Assembly (NCBI GenBank): GCA_031268655.1
Contig: JAIRWX010000011.1
Location: forward strand, 1 to 62,781
Direction of reading: 5' to 3'
DNA from: Helicobacteraceae bacterium
Lineage (GTDB): Bacteria; Campylobacterota; Campylobacteria; Campylobacterales; SZUA-545
Length of the DNA stretch: 62,781 nucleotides
Part shown: piece after piece, positions 29,115-38,477 of the stretch
Position numbering within the stretch: position 1 is the stretch's first letter
Layout of the letters: each line of letters opens with the position of its first letter
The notes under the pieces: generated by a model
What the model was told of the DNA's origin: nothing
The model's database searches: none
The model's input: only the letters and a program-made list of their open reading frames with translations
Position numbers and translations under genes: made by a program

Positions 29115-30817
29115 GCTTGTTTCGCGTCGCGTTGGGACAGATAAACTCAAGCGTCGGAGATATCGCCGCCAATACAGACAAAATTGTTCAAACGACGCGC
29201 AAAGCCTCAAATCTCGGCGCGGATCTGATAGCGTTTCCAGAACTTGCCGTCGTCGGTTATCCGCCGCGGGACCTGCTTTTCAAATCGGACTTCATCACAA
29301 AAAATCTGGAGGCGATCAGAGCGATCGCCCGCGAAACTAAAACGATCGCGTCGATCGTAGGCTTTGTCGATCGCGGCGCGGATCTGTTTAACGCCGCGGC
29401 GACGATAGACGAGGGCGAAATAAAGGCGATCTACCGCAAAAGAAACCTGCCAAATTACGGCGTTTTCGACGAGGAGCGCTATTTTGCCGCGGGCGCAGAG
29501 CGTTTAACGATCGTGGTCGGCGACTATAAGTTAGGCGTACTAATCTGCGAGGATCTATGGAGCGGCGCGCTTGATTCAAATTTGAGCGCGCTCGACGCGA
29601 TCATTGTAATCAACGCTTCGCCGTTCAGCGCGGGCAAAAGCGCCGTTAGGCGCGATCTGCTCGCCGCAAGAGCGCGCGATCTGCGATCGTTTATCGTTTA
29701 CGTAAACCTGACGGGAGCGCAGGACGAGCTTGTTTTCGACGGCGCGAGCGCGATCTACGATCCGCGCGGCGAGCGGATCGCGCTGGCGAAAAGTTTCGAG
29801 GAAGATCTGCTTGTTTGCGATTTGGATTTGGAGGATAGCTTTCGCGTTCGCATAAAAGACGGGCGCGTTCGCGCGGCGCGGCGCGGCGTCGCAAGCGAAG
29901 CGGGAGAGATCGCGCTGAATATTCGCGATCGCGACAAACAAGTTCTGCCGCGCAAAGAGGAAAGATCGCCAAGCGAGATTGAGTCGGTCTATGCCGCCTT
30001 GACGCTTGCGCTAAAGGACTACGCTCGCAAAAACGGCTTTACAAAGGCGCTTCTGGGACTGAGCGGCGGCGCGGACAGCGCGTTGTGCGCCGCGATCGCC
30101 GCCGACGCGCTGGGCGCTCGAAACGTTCTGGGCGTTTTGATGCCGTCGCCTTTTAGCTCGCAAGGCAGCATAGACGACGCGCTGGCGCTGGCGCGTAATC
30201 TTGGGATAGAGACGCGTACAATCGCCATCAAGCCGCTGATGGACGCGTACGATGCGGCGCTAGCGCCTTGTTTCGAGGGCGCTGCGCGCGATCTGACGGA
30301 AGAGAACCTTCAGGCGCGCATTCGCGCCGCGCTGCTAATGGCGCTTAGCAATAAATTCGGCTATCTAGCGCTTTCTACCGGCAACAAGAGCGAGCTTGCC
30401 GTCGGCTATGCGACCCTGTACGGCGACATGGCGGGCGGTTTCGCGCCGATCAAGGACGCGCTGAAAACGACGGTGTACGCTTTGGCGCGTTATCGTAACA
30501 CGCTTGGCGCGGCGCTTCCGGAATCGACGCTAACCAAACCGCCCAGCGCGGAGCTGAGAGAGAACCAGAAAGATACGGACGAATTGCCAGAATACGAGGT
30601 TTTGGATCAGATTATTCGACTCTTTGTCGAGGAGGACTATTCGTTAAAAGAGATCGACCTCAAAGGCTTTGATCCGCAAGTGGTACGCAAGGTGGCGCGG
30701 TTAATTAAGCGCAACGAATACAAGCGATCGCAGGCTCCGATCGGCGCAAAAATCAGCGATCGCGCCTTTGGGGGAGATCGCAGAATGCCCGTCGCAAACG
30801 GCTTTTTTGACGATTAA
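29111..30817 (+). CDS. nadE: Glutamine-dependent NAD+ synthetase
   Basis: N-terminal nitrilase domain, LLGLSGGADSALCAAIA PP-loop. Confidence 0.95.
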   Translation: MSLFRVALGQINSSVGDIAANTDKIVQTTRKASNLGADLIAFPELAVVGYPPRDLLFKSDFITKNLEAIRAIARETKTIASIVGFVDRGADLFNAAATIDEGEIKAIYRKRNLPNYGVFDEERYFAAGAERLTIVVGDYKLGVLICEDLWSGALDSNLSALDAIIVINASPFSAGKSAVRRDLLAARARDLRSFIVYVNLTGAQDELVFDGASAIYDPRGERIALAKSFEEDLLVCDLDLEDSFRVRIKDGRVRAARRGVASEAGEIALNIRDRDKQVLPRKEERSPSEIESVYAALTLALKDYARKNGFTKALLGLSGGADSALCAAIAADALGARNVLGVLMPSPFSSQGSIDDALALARNLGIETRTIAIKPLMDAYDAALAPCFEGAARDLTEENLQARIRAALLMALSNKFGYLALSTGNKSELAVGYATLYGDMAGGFAPIKDALKTTVYALARYRNTLGAALPESTLTKPPSAELRENQKDTDELPEYEVLDQIIRLFVEEDYSLKEIDLKGFDPQVVRKVARLIKRNEYKRSQAPIGAKISDRAFGGDRRMPVANGFFDD

Positions 30818-30862
30818 GACGCGAAATGCGATGATCGTCAACTTATCTTATCTAAACGGCGC

Positions 30863-30883
30863 TATAATATTGAGGTAATTCAA
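30863..30883 (+). promoter_or_regulatory. TATAAT -10 with adjoining FNR-type box
   Basis: TATAAT (30863-30868) then TTGAGGTAATTCAA (30870-30883). Confidence 0.5.
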
Positions 30884-30899
30884 CAATATGGAGTGTACA

Positions 30900-31559
30900 A
30901 TGTCCGACATAGAAGTAGTCAAAGCGAGCCCGCTTTTTTCAACGTTAAGCGAGACGGATCGCAACCACGTTTTTCAGGCTCTAAAGACCAAGCAGCTACA
31001 AGACGGCGAAATCCTTTTCTACGAAAACGCCGCCATAGACCGGATATATTTTCTGGTCACCGGGTGCGTTAAGTCGTACAAGGTCAGTCGCAATCACAAC
31101 GAAATTTTCCTATTCAGACAAAACAACACGGGCATGATCACGTTGTACACGCCGTACGCGGGACATCTGTTAAAGCAGTATTTCAGCAACGTCGAGAGCG
31201 TGGGAACGTCGATAACGGCTTACGTGGAGAAAGAGCAGATGGACGCTTTGTGCTCTAAATCTACCGCTATCGCCGCGATTTTGTTCAATCTGTTTGCGGA
31301 GCGGCTCGCGTTGTTGCAAACTATCATCACAAGAGATATGGTCTATGACAGCGTCGCCAAGATTGCCTATATGATCGACAAAAAGCCCGAAGAGTTCAGG
31401 CAGTACAAAAAGCAGGAGATCGCTTATATGCTGAACATTCAGCCTGAGACGCTTTCACGAATACTCGGCAAGCTCAAGCACGAAAAAATCATCGAAGAGA
31501 GACGGGGTAATTTCAACGTCAAAGATCGCGCCGCGCTCAAGAGCTATTACGAGCTTTAA
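30900..31559 (+). CDS. Crp/Fnr family transcriptional regulator
   Basis: cNMP-binding fold plus HTH IAYMLNIQPETLSRILGKLKHEKII; SD ggag precedes ATG at 30900. Confidence 0.9.
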   Translation: MSDIEVVKASPLFSTLSETDRNHVFQALKTKQLQDGEILFYENAAIDRIYFLVTGCVKSYKVSRNHNEIFLFRQNNTGMITLYTPYAGHLLKQYFSNVESVGTSITAYVEKEQMDALCSKSTAIAAILFNLFAERLALLQTIITRDMVYDSVAKIAYMIDKKPEEFRQYKKQEIAYMLNIQPETLSRILGKLKHEKIIEERRGNFNVKDRAALKSYYEL

Positions 31560-31604
31560 GGTTATCGGCTACCGCGGCGACGCGATTTGTCGCCGCGCCG
31601 CCGT

Positions 31605-32198
31605 TTATTCGCCTTTTTTCCGTTCGCGCAGATAGTCGCTAAGCGTTTGACCGCCGATCATCACATTTTCTATAACGCCCTTGCCGTTTAAGGCGCGAAC
31701 AACTAATCTTGCGTCCCGATCGCCCGTCAGCAGACCGCGATCGCGATCAACCTCCTTTGCCAGATCTTCCTGCATATAGAAGCGATCAAAATCGTAATAT
31801 AGCTCGACTATTTTGCTATTTGGATTGTATTCGCCTCTGAGTTTGAGATAGACGAGATCCGTTTGCGGTTCGTCGATAAACGCGTCGTCTATCACGCTGA
31901 GATTACGATCGTTCAGCTTGGCTTTATAAGTAACAAAAAACTGCCTTCCGCAATATGTTGCGCACAGCTGCTTGTCGGTTCTAAGCGAGTCGCCTGAAAC
32001 GTTTAGTCGGGCGTACCGCCCGCGAAAAGCGTCAAACGGATCATACGTACGCATTGAAAGAACGACAGGTTTGCCAAATGCAAGCGTACTTTCGTATCTG
32101 AATATCTGATAAAAGCAGGCAAAAAGCTGCAACGCGATAATAATCCCCAGCGCCGCCAAAACGATTTTTCTTTGACGTTGTTGAAAAAATTCTCTCAT
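31605..32198 (-). CDS. GDYXXLXY domain membrane protein
   Basis: Single TM, FRGRYARLNVSGDSL, paired with DUF2157. Confidence 0.75.
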   Translation of the reverse strand: MREFFQQRQRKIVLAALGIIIALQLFACFYQIFRYESTLAFGKPVVLSMRTYDPFDAFRGRYARLNVSGDSLRTDKQLCATYCGRQFFVTYKAKLNDRNLSVIDDAFIDEPQTDLVYLKLRGEYNPNSKIVELYYDFDRFYMQEDLAKEVDRDRGLLTGDRDARLVVRALNGKGVIENVMIGGQTLSDYLRERKKGE

Positions 32199-33457
32199 TT
32201 TGCGTCCTTAATATATCGGCTAATAAGGATACCAGCCGCCAGAAACGCCAAGCCGACGACGATAAATCCGATCCCTTTTTCAATAAGCCCAAGCTCGGAA
32301 TCAAAAAATTTCAGCGCGAACAGTACCCCCAACCAGACTACGCCCTGATTGGCAAGCGTTATATTTAGCCGCTTTATTCCGCCGTATATAAACGACGCGC
32401 CGCCGATCAAGCAGGCGAGCGAAAACAGCCATTTTGCGCCCTCCCCCGATACGTCGTTGACAGCCGCAAGATAAAAAACAAACGGCGCGATCGGAATGAT
32501 CAGCTCCCAAAGGCGATCGCGCAGTTTGAGAGCAAAAAAGCCAAAGAGCGAGAAATAGAGCATGCACAATAGATAGAAAACGCCGTTTACGACTTCGCCC
32601 CTATAGTTTCCAAATAATCCCTCGCCGGTACTCGCTAAAAGCAGCATAAACGCTATCGCGAACTTAGCGATCTCTTCGACAAGGCGTTTGGAGGCTTTTG
32701 GCTCGTTCGCGTACAACAGCGCGCTCGCAAGCCAGAAGAAAGCGAAAAAGAGCGCGTTATATATATACACAAAACGAATTGAGCTATGGACAATCTCCGT
32801 ATTCAACACCGCTACCGCGCCGCACATAAACAGCAGATTAAACGCCTGCGTGATATTAGAGCTACGCCGATAGATCAGGCGGAAAATATACCACGGCGCC
32901 CACGCGCCAAGATAAACCCACCCCATCGCGTACGTTTGACGATCGACATCGGCGCATATCAGGCTGATAATCGCTATGAAAAAGATCGCGCTCGCGCCTT
33001 TGGCGTTGAATATGTATATAACGGGCAAAGTCAGCGCGATCACAACCTTGATAAATTCAGGCAGCGATCCGCCAAGATGGTAAGTTTGCGCGATAATAGC
33101 GAGCGAAGCGGCAAAGGCGACGGCGATAAATAGTCCCGCTCCTTCGGCGTACGCGGCGCTTTGCGGCTTTTTTAACTTCGCGTATAACCCGAAAGCGTTT
33201 GCGCACAGCAGTATCAAAATTGCGCTCGCGGCTCTCGCTTCACGCGGCAAATACTCCCAATTGTAGGCTGAGATCGAGACGATTCCAAGACCGATCAGCG
33301 TCGCGCCAAAAGCGGCGAAGATCGCCGTCGTCCAATTAGCGCGAGGCACTTCGTCTCTGTAGCGCGCGAGGATTTTTGCCGCGCTCTCTTCGCTTACAAG
33401 CGACTCGCGCGTCCAAGACGCAAGTTCGCCTTCCAGCCAATTAATATGAGCTTTCAT
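32195..33457 (-). CDS. DUF2157 multi-pass membrane protein
   Basis: N-terminal cytosolic segment, many TM helices. Confidence 0.8.
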   Translation of the reverse strand: MKAHINWLEGELASWTRESLVSEESAAKILARYRDEVPRANWTTAIFAAFGATLIGLGIVSISAYNWEYLPREARAASAILILLCANAFGLYAKLKKPQSAAYAEGAGLFIAVAFAASLAIIAQTYHLGGSLPEFIKVVIALTLPVIYIFNAKGASAIFFIAIISLICADVDRQTYAMGWVYLGAWAPWYIFRLIYRRSSNITQAFNLLFMCGAVAVLNTEIVHSSIRFVYIYNALFFAFFWLASALLYANEPKASKRLVEEIAKFAIAFMLLLASTGEGLFGNYRGEVVNGVFYLLCMLYFSLFGFFALKLRDRLWELIIPIAPFVFYLAAVNDVSGEGAKWLFSLACLIGGASFIYGGIKRLNITLANQGVVWLGVLFALKFFDSELGLIEKGIGFIVVGLAFLAAGILISRYIKDAK

Positions 33458-33637
33458 ATCTTCTTTCTTTAGCGTTAAGCTAAAGTTATTAAACCTTATT
33501 TTGCCTTAGGCGCTGCGGTTATAAGCCTTGAGATTGCGCGCCTTAATTTTCACTGATCGCCGTAGCGCCATACAAGATTTTAAGCGCCTTTTGTCTGTTA
33601 AAATTATCGCAATATTTGAAAGCGGGGGCTAAGTTAA

Positions 33638-34114
33638 ATGAACGACGAAGCGCGTTACGAAACTTTGCAAACGCCGATTGGCGAGCTGTTTGTTTTGGCG
33701 AGCGCCGATAGGCTTTTGTCTATCGGATTTAGCGAGCCAAAGCGCAAACGAGCGGCAAGTCCAATCGCGTCGAAAACGATCGGTTTGCTGGACGAATACT
33801 TTCGCGGCGATCGCGTCGATTTCTCCGCGTTGCCGTTTGCTATGCCGCCGCAACCTTTTTACAGAACGACGCTACAAGCGCTGCTGGCGATAAGTTACGG
33901 ATCGCGCTTAACCTACGGCGATCTCGCGGCGCTCGCAGGAAACGCGAAGGCTTATCGCGCCGCCGCGAGCGCGATCGCAAATAATCCGTTCGCAATCGCC
34001 GTTCCCTGCCATCGCATAGTTCCTAAAAGCGGCGGCGTGGGAGCTTACGGCTGGGGCGCGAGTAAAAAGGCGTGGCTGCTTCATCACGAAGCGATAAATT
34101 GCGCCGAAGTCTAA
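33638..34114 (+). CDS. ogt: Methylated-DNA--protein-cysteine methyltransferase
   Basis: NPFAIAVPCHRIVPKSGGVGAYGWG active site. Confidence 0.92.
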   Translation: MNDEARYETLQTPIGELFVLASADRLLSIGFSEPKRKRAASPIASKTIGLLDEYFRGDRVDFSALPFAMPPQPFYRTTLQALLAISYGSRLTYGDLAALAGNAKAYRAAASAIANNPFAIAVPCHRIVPKSGGVGAYGWGASKKAWLLHHEAINCAEV

Positions 34115-34707
34115 CGGAGCTTACTTTTTGCCGCGCTTAAAAAACGCTCGATCAACGCGGGGTCTTTGACTCCTTTGGCTTTCTCCACGCCGCTGCTTAC
34201 GTCTAAGCCGTAAAACCCAAACGGCTTGATATCGTCCAAAAGCTCGGTTTTCACGCCGCCCGCCAAGATGATTTTCGAGCAGTCGATTCCCTCAAACCAT
34301 TCGAGCGGTAACCGCTTTCCCTCGCCTCCGTAACTTTCGGTAAAAGCGTCGATCAGTCGGTATTCGTTGGAAAATCGCTCTAACTCGTCTTTCGTTTGCG
34401 CTCTGACAACGCGCAAAAATGGCGTTTTTAGACGCGCGAAAAAGCGATCGCCCGCGTCCGCGTGAATTTGCGCGAGATCGAGCTTGGCAAAAGCGCAAAT
34501 CCTATCGACCTCTCTTGGCGTTTGCTCGACGAACAGCCCCACTTTTTTGATAAGCGGCGGCAGTTTTTGCGATATAAACTGCGCTATTTCAGGCGCGATT
34601 AGACGCGGCGATTTGCCGTAGAAAACAAAGCCAATCGCGTCCGCGCCAGCTTCGCAAGCGCACTGAGCGTCGTCGAGGTTGGTAATCCCGCAGATTTTCA
34701 CTTTCAT
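34111..34707 (-). CDS. trpF: Phosphoribosylanthranilate isomerase
   Basis: MKVKICGITNLDDAQCACEAGADAIGFVFY...GLDVSSGVE. Confidence 0.95.
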   Translation of the reverse strand: MKVKICGITNLDDAQCACEAGADAIGFVFYGKSPRLIAPEIAQFISQKLPPLIKKVGLFVEQTPREVDRICAFAKLDLAQIHADAGDRFFARLKTPFLRVVRAQTKDELERFSNEYRLIDAFTESYGGEGKRLPLEWFEGIDCSKIILAGGVKTELLDDIKPFGFYGLDVSSGVEKAKGVKDPALIERFLSAAKSKLR

Positions 34708-35342
34708 TTCAGAGACTCGATCGCTTTTTTGCGATCCGCCGCGCCAAAAATGTACGCGCCCGCCACTAAAATATCCGCGCCCGCCTCTTTTAGCGCGGGA
34801 GCGTTTTGATCGTTTACGCCGCCGTCGATCTCGATTAAACAGTTCGGATTTCGTTTCTCGATCAGCTCTTTTAATCGCCGCGTTTTTTCCAAAGCCGACG
34901 GGATAAACTTCTGTCCGCCAAAACCGGGGTTCACGCTCATCAGCAGAACCATATCCAGATCGCAAAGCAGGTATTCGATCGCTTGTTCGCTCGTATGGGG
35001 ATTGAGCGTGATCGCGGGGCGTATTCCTAAGTCGCGGATACGCGAAATCAGACGATGCGGGTGTTTTTCTTCCTCGATGTGAAAACTCAAAAACTCCGGC
35101 TTGATCGGTGCGAAAAGCTCTACGAAAAACGGATTGTTCTCCGTCATCAGATGAATATCGAGAGGTTTGCTTGCGGCTTTGGCGACGGCGGCGACAACGA
35201 CGGGGCCAAATGTCAGATTCGGCGTGAAATGTCCGTCCATCGCGTCTATATGCACATAATCCGCGCCGAGATCGCAAACGCTTTTAATTTCGCGTTCAAG
35301 ACAGCCGAAATCAGCCGAAAGAATACTCGGAGCGACTAACAT
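34704..35342 (-). CDS. rpe: Ribulose-phosphate 3-epimerase
   Basis: MLVAPSILSADFGCLEREI...YVHIDAMDGHFTPNLTFG. Confidence 0.96.
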   Translation of the reverse strand: MLVAPSILSADFGCLEREIKSVCDLGADYVHIDAMDGHFTPNLTFGPVVVAAVAKAASKPLDIHLMTENNPFFVELFAPIKPEFLSFHIEEEKHPHRLISRIRDLGIRPAITLNPHTSEQAIEYLLCDLDMVLLMSVNPGFGGQKFIPSALEKTRRLKELIEKRNPNCLIEIDGGVNDQNAPALKEAGADILVAGAYIFGAADRKKAIESLK

Positions 35343-35359
35343 AAACTTCCCTTTGCGTA

Positions 35360-36739
35360 TTGAAGTGTGCCAAAAGATCAATTAAGCCGCGTTTGCATAC
35401 GTCGAGGAAAACCAACAATCCCGACGTAGATATTGCGCCAATTTTAGCCCCCGCGGTTAGCGAGACGAGTCTGACGCGGATTATCAACGGCGCGGTGTTG
35501 ATCGGCAATCACAGAGCGGACGCGATCCAACGAATGAACGAGGTTGAATACGCCCGATATGTCGGCGAGCTGCTCGCATACTACCCGCAAGCCGCAAAAT
35601 ACCTGCGGCGCGGCGACGCGGGCGCGGTCCGCGTCGCCGGCGAGTTCGGGACTATCTGGACGGAGTTTAAGGGCAGACCCAACGAGGCGGTAGCCCATCT
35701 ATTGCAAACGCGAGAGGGCGAAGCGCCCGCCGCGCTGTCTCACCCCGAAGTAGGCGAGATCGATCTTGTGTGGGGAGAAGCGGGAACGAGCGCCAGCGAC
35801 GGCTACGGGCTGGCTAAGATAGAGAAATATCACCCCGAAGTATTGGACGATTTACAAGGCGTTTTAGATAGTTTGAGCGTAAAGTCCAAAAGCGCGAACA
35901 GGATAATTCTTGAAAGCGATACGCATAAAGCGGCGGTTAGTCTTGAATGGTTTGGAAAAGAGAAAAAGTGGCTGTTGTCCGAATATAAAAAAGAAGCCTC
36001 CCCCGACAAGACTATCTACGCTGACGGGCGCTCCTCGACAGATCGAGCGGGAACGACTACTCCCGCAAGAGGCTTAGATGAAACTATACCGCAAACTACG
36101 GCGGGAAGTCAAGACAAGCGGCTGATGTTGGTCCGCGTTATCGAGCGCGACCCAATCGGGGATCGAGACGCGCTTGTCAGGCTGGCGACGATCAGCAACG
36201 CCCGCCGACTGCGCGACGAGGGCGAAAAGATACGAGCCGATACCGCCGCGTTCGCAAACAGGCTGGACGAATTAGCCAAACGCGGCGCGGTTATCGACAA
36301 CGAAGCCTCTTTGCGTTCCCTGCTCGGCGCAAACGATAAATCCGAAAGCGATCGCGCGATGATCGGGTATCTGGGCGGGCGCGAATTGCAGGACGCGATA
36401 AACGCCTACTATCAGAATCACAAAGACGACGCGCTGTTTATGGATATGATTTACGAATCGGCTTACGCGCTGTGGAATCTGCGCGTAGCGTCGAGGAAAA
36501 CCAACGATCCAGATATAGATATTACTCCGATTTTAGCGCCCGCGATCCGTAAGATGAACGACGCGGCGGCTAACGCGCGCGCTAATATGAGCGCTACGCT
36601 CTCGCACTTTGACGATCTGCTGAAAACGGCGACTCTGACGGGGCGCGATATGTTCGGAACGTTGATAAGCCGCGATATGTTTGCGACCGAAGTATTGGGT
36701 CTGGGACTTAGGAAAATCAAGAGTCTGAAAACGCTATAA
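35360..36739 (+). CDS. Phage-type large polyvalent protein fragment with PBECR (barnase/colicin E5-like) nuclease-fold region
   Basis: HPEVGEIDLVWGEAGTSASDGYGLAKIEKYHPEVLDDLQGVLD...KAAVSLEWFGKEKKWLLSEYKKEASPDKTIY; internal repeat SRKTN(N/D)PD(V/I)DI(A/T)PILAPA; start uncertain. Confidence 0.7.
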   Translation: MKCAKRSIKPRLHTSRKTNNPDVDIAPILAPAVSETSLTRIINGAVLIGNHRADAIQRMNEVEYARYVGELLAYYPQAAKYLRRGDAGAVRVAGEFGTIWTEFKGRPNEAVAHLLQTREGEAPAALSHPEVGEIDLVWGEAGTSASDGYGLAKIEKYHPEVLDDLQGVLDSLSVKSKSANRIILESDTHKAAVSLEWFGKEKKWLLSEYKKEASPDKTIYADGRSSTDRAGTTTPARGLDETIPQTTAGSQDKRLMLVRVIERDPIGDRDALVRLATISNARRLRDEGEKIRADTAAFANRLDELAKRGAVIDNEASLRSLLGANDKSESDRAMIGYLGGRELQDAINAYYQNHKDDALFMDMIYESAYALWNLRVASRKTNDPDIDITPILAPAIRKMNDAAANARANMSATLSHFDDLLKTATLTGRDMFGTLISRDMFATEVLGLGLRKIKSLKTL

Positions 36740-36759
36740 TTACCTCAAAAGGGGTTAAT

Positions 36760-38070
36760 ATGGCGATCAAGTTTCAAAAACCGGCTCGTTTCACGTTAAA
36801 GGCGCTTGGGGTCGGAGCGCTGATCCTGATAATGTGGATTCCGTTGCTATTTGTAATGGACATGATTTCGGACAGATCTTCCTACAAAAACGAGGCGCTG
36901 ACAAAAATTACCGACGCGTGGGGCGGACGGGTCTTTGTCGCGCCGCCCGTGCTGTACGCGCCGTACAAGGTAATCGAAATAGAAACTTACTCGGACGGTC
37001 GAAAGGTCGCAAAAGAGGGGACCCATTACGCCGCCTATTATCCTACCGAGGCGATCGCGCAGATTAAAGCGGCGACGCAAATCAGAAGCATAGGCATTTT
37101 CAAGATTCCCGTATTTACGGCGGATATAACAATAGAAGGCTCGTTTGACAAAATATCGTTGCCGAAAAACGCGGAAGCGTCGGGCGCGTTTGTGGAGATC
37201 GGCGTAAACGGATTGAACGGAACAAATAGGTTTCACGCTTTTGAGCTGCTTTTCAACGGCGAACAAAGAGCGCCCAAAGTCAGAGATACAATCGCCGACG
37301 AGGATTTTGAGTGCGCTTACAACTCTGGTTGCTTCGGATCTATATTCGCCTCGACCCCTATCGTTGGAGATTCGCCCCATCGTTTTAAGATGACCGCCAC
37401 GATCAAAGGAAGCCAATCTATACGCGTTGTTCCCGCCGCCAACAACAATAAAATACGAATAACTTCCGATTGGAAAGATCCAAGTTTTTCAGGTAACTAC
37501 CTGCCCGACGAGAAAACGATCGACGAAGAAGGTTTTGACGCGACTTGGAATATCGCCAACATTGTCGCTTCTGGACCCAGAGGACCGCAATTTATAACCG
37601 AGTTTTTAATTCCCGTGGATAATTATCGCAACGCGGAGAGGGGGGTTAAATATGGTCTTTTATTTATAGCGTTAACGTTTGCCGCGTTTTTTGCTTTCGA
37701 GGTGGCGAGCAAAAGACCCGTTCACCCGGTCCAGTATCTGCTGGTCGGCGTTGGCATGGTTATATTTTATTCTCTGCTGCTCTCGTTTTCGGAGTTTATC
37801 GACTTTTCCGTCTCCTATCTGATCGCCGCCGCCGCGACTATAGCGCTGATAGTCTCGTACATTAAGTTTGGCATATTCAGGGATATGAGCGTAAAGCGGG
37901 TTGGCTATGCGGCGCTTTCGTTTGCTTTTCTGTACGGATTTTTGTATATATTGCTGCAACTGAAGGATATGGCTCTCTTATACGGTTCTATAGGCTTGTT
38001 TGCGGCGCTTGCGATCATGATGTATATAACCAGAAATATAGGCTGGTACGAGGAGCGGTCCGACGTTTGA
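36760..38070 (+). CDS. creD: CreD-like inner membrane protein
   Basis: N-terminal TM, large periplasmic region, C-terminal TM cluster with RPVHPVQYLLVGVGMVIFYSLLLSFSE. Confidence 0.9.
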   Translation: MAIKFQKPARFTLKALGVGALILIMWIPLLFVMDMISDRSSYKNEALTKITDAWGGRVFVAPPVLYAPYKVIEIETYSDGRKVAKEGTHYAAYYPTEAIAQIKAATQIRSIGIFKIPVFTADITIEGSFDKISLPKNAEASGAFVEIGVNGLNGTNRFHAFELLFNGEQRAPKVRDTIADEDFECAYNSGCFGSIFASTPIVGDSPHRFKMTATIKGSQSIRVVPAANNNKIRITSDWKDPSFSGNYLPDEKTIDEEGFDATWNIANIVASGPRGPQFITEFLIPVDNYRNAERGVKYGLLFIALTFAAFFAFEVASKRPVHPVQYLLVGVGMVIFYSLLLSFSEFIDFSVSYLIAAAATIALIVSYIKFGIFRDMSVKRVGYAALSFAFLYGFLYILLQLKDMALLYGSIGLFAALAIMMYITRNIGWYEERSDV

Positions 38071-38200
38071 TTTAACGATCCGAGCGCTCGTTTAGATTTG
38101 CTTGGTTTGAGCGGGTTGCGGCGCGATCGCAAGCGCAAGACGATCTATAAAGTCTATTTCGCTAAAATCGCCGACTATTTTTACGATCAAGAGGAAAAAT

Positions 38201-38392
38201 ATGTCGAGAAAGTGCGCCATTACCGGCAAAAGTCGTCAGATAGGCTACAAGGTCAGCCACGCCAACAACAAAACAAAACGCGCGTTTAACGTGAATCTGC
38301 GCGTCGTTCGGATTACGTTGGGAGATGGCGCGACTCGCAAAATAAGAGTCGCCGCCTCCACGCTCCGAACGCTTCGCAAGACCTCAAAATAA
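38201..38392 (+). CDS. rpmB: 50S ribosomal protein L28
   Basis: [33 protein letters not shown]. Confidence 0.95.
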   Translation: MSRKCAITGKSRQIGYKVSHANNKTKRAFNVNLRVVRITLGDGATRKIRVAASTLRTLRKTSK

Positions 38393-38477
38393 TCTTGTTC
38401 CTCAAAAACGCGCGGAGAGCGGAGACTTGATCGCCGCTTATCGACGCGGCGGCTTTTGAGGAATAAAATCGCGTCAA

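Noticed and set aside
34708-35277. N-terminal extension of ORF 34111-35277
   Set aside because: Out-of-frame translation of rpe; the real trpF starts at 34707.
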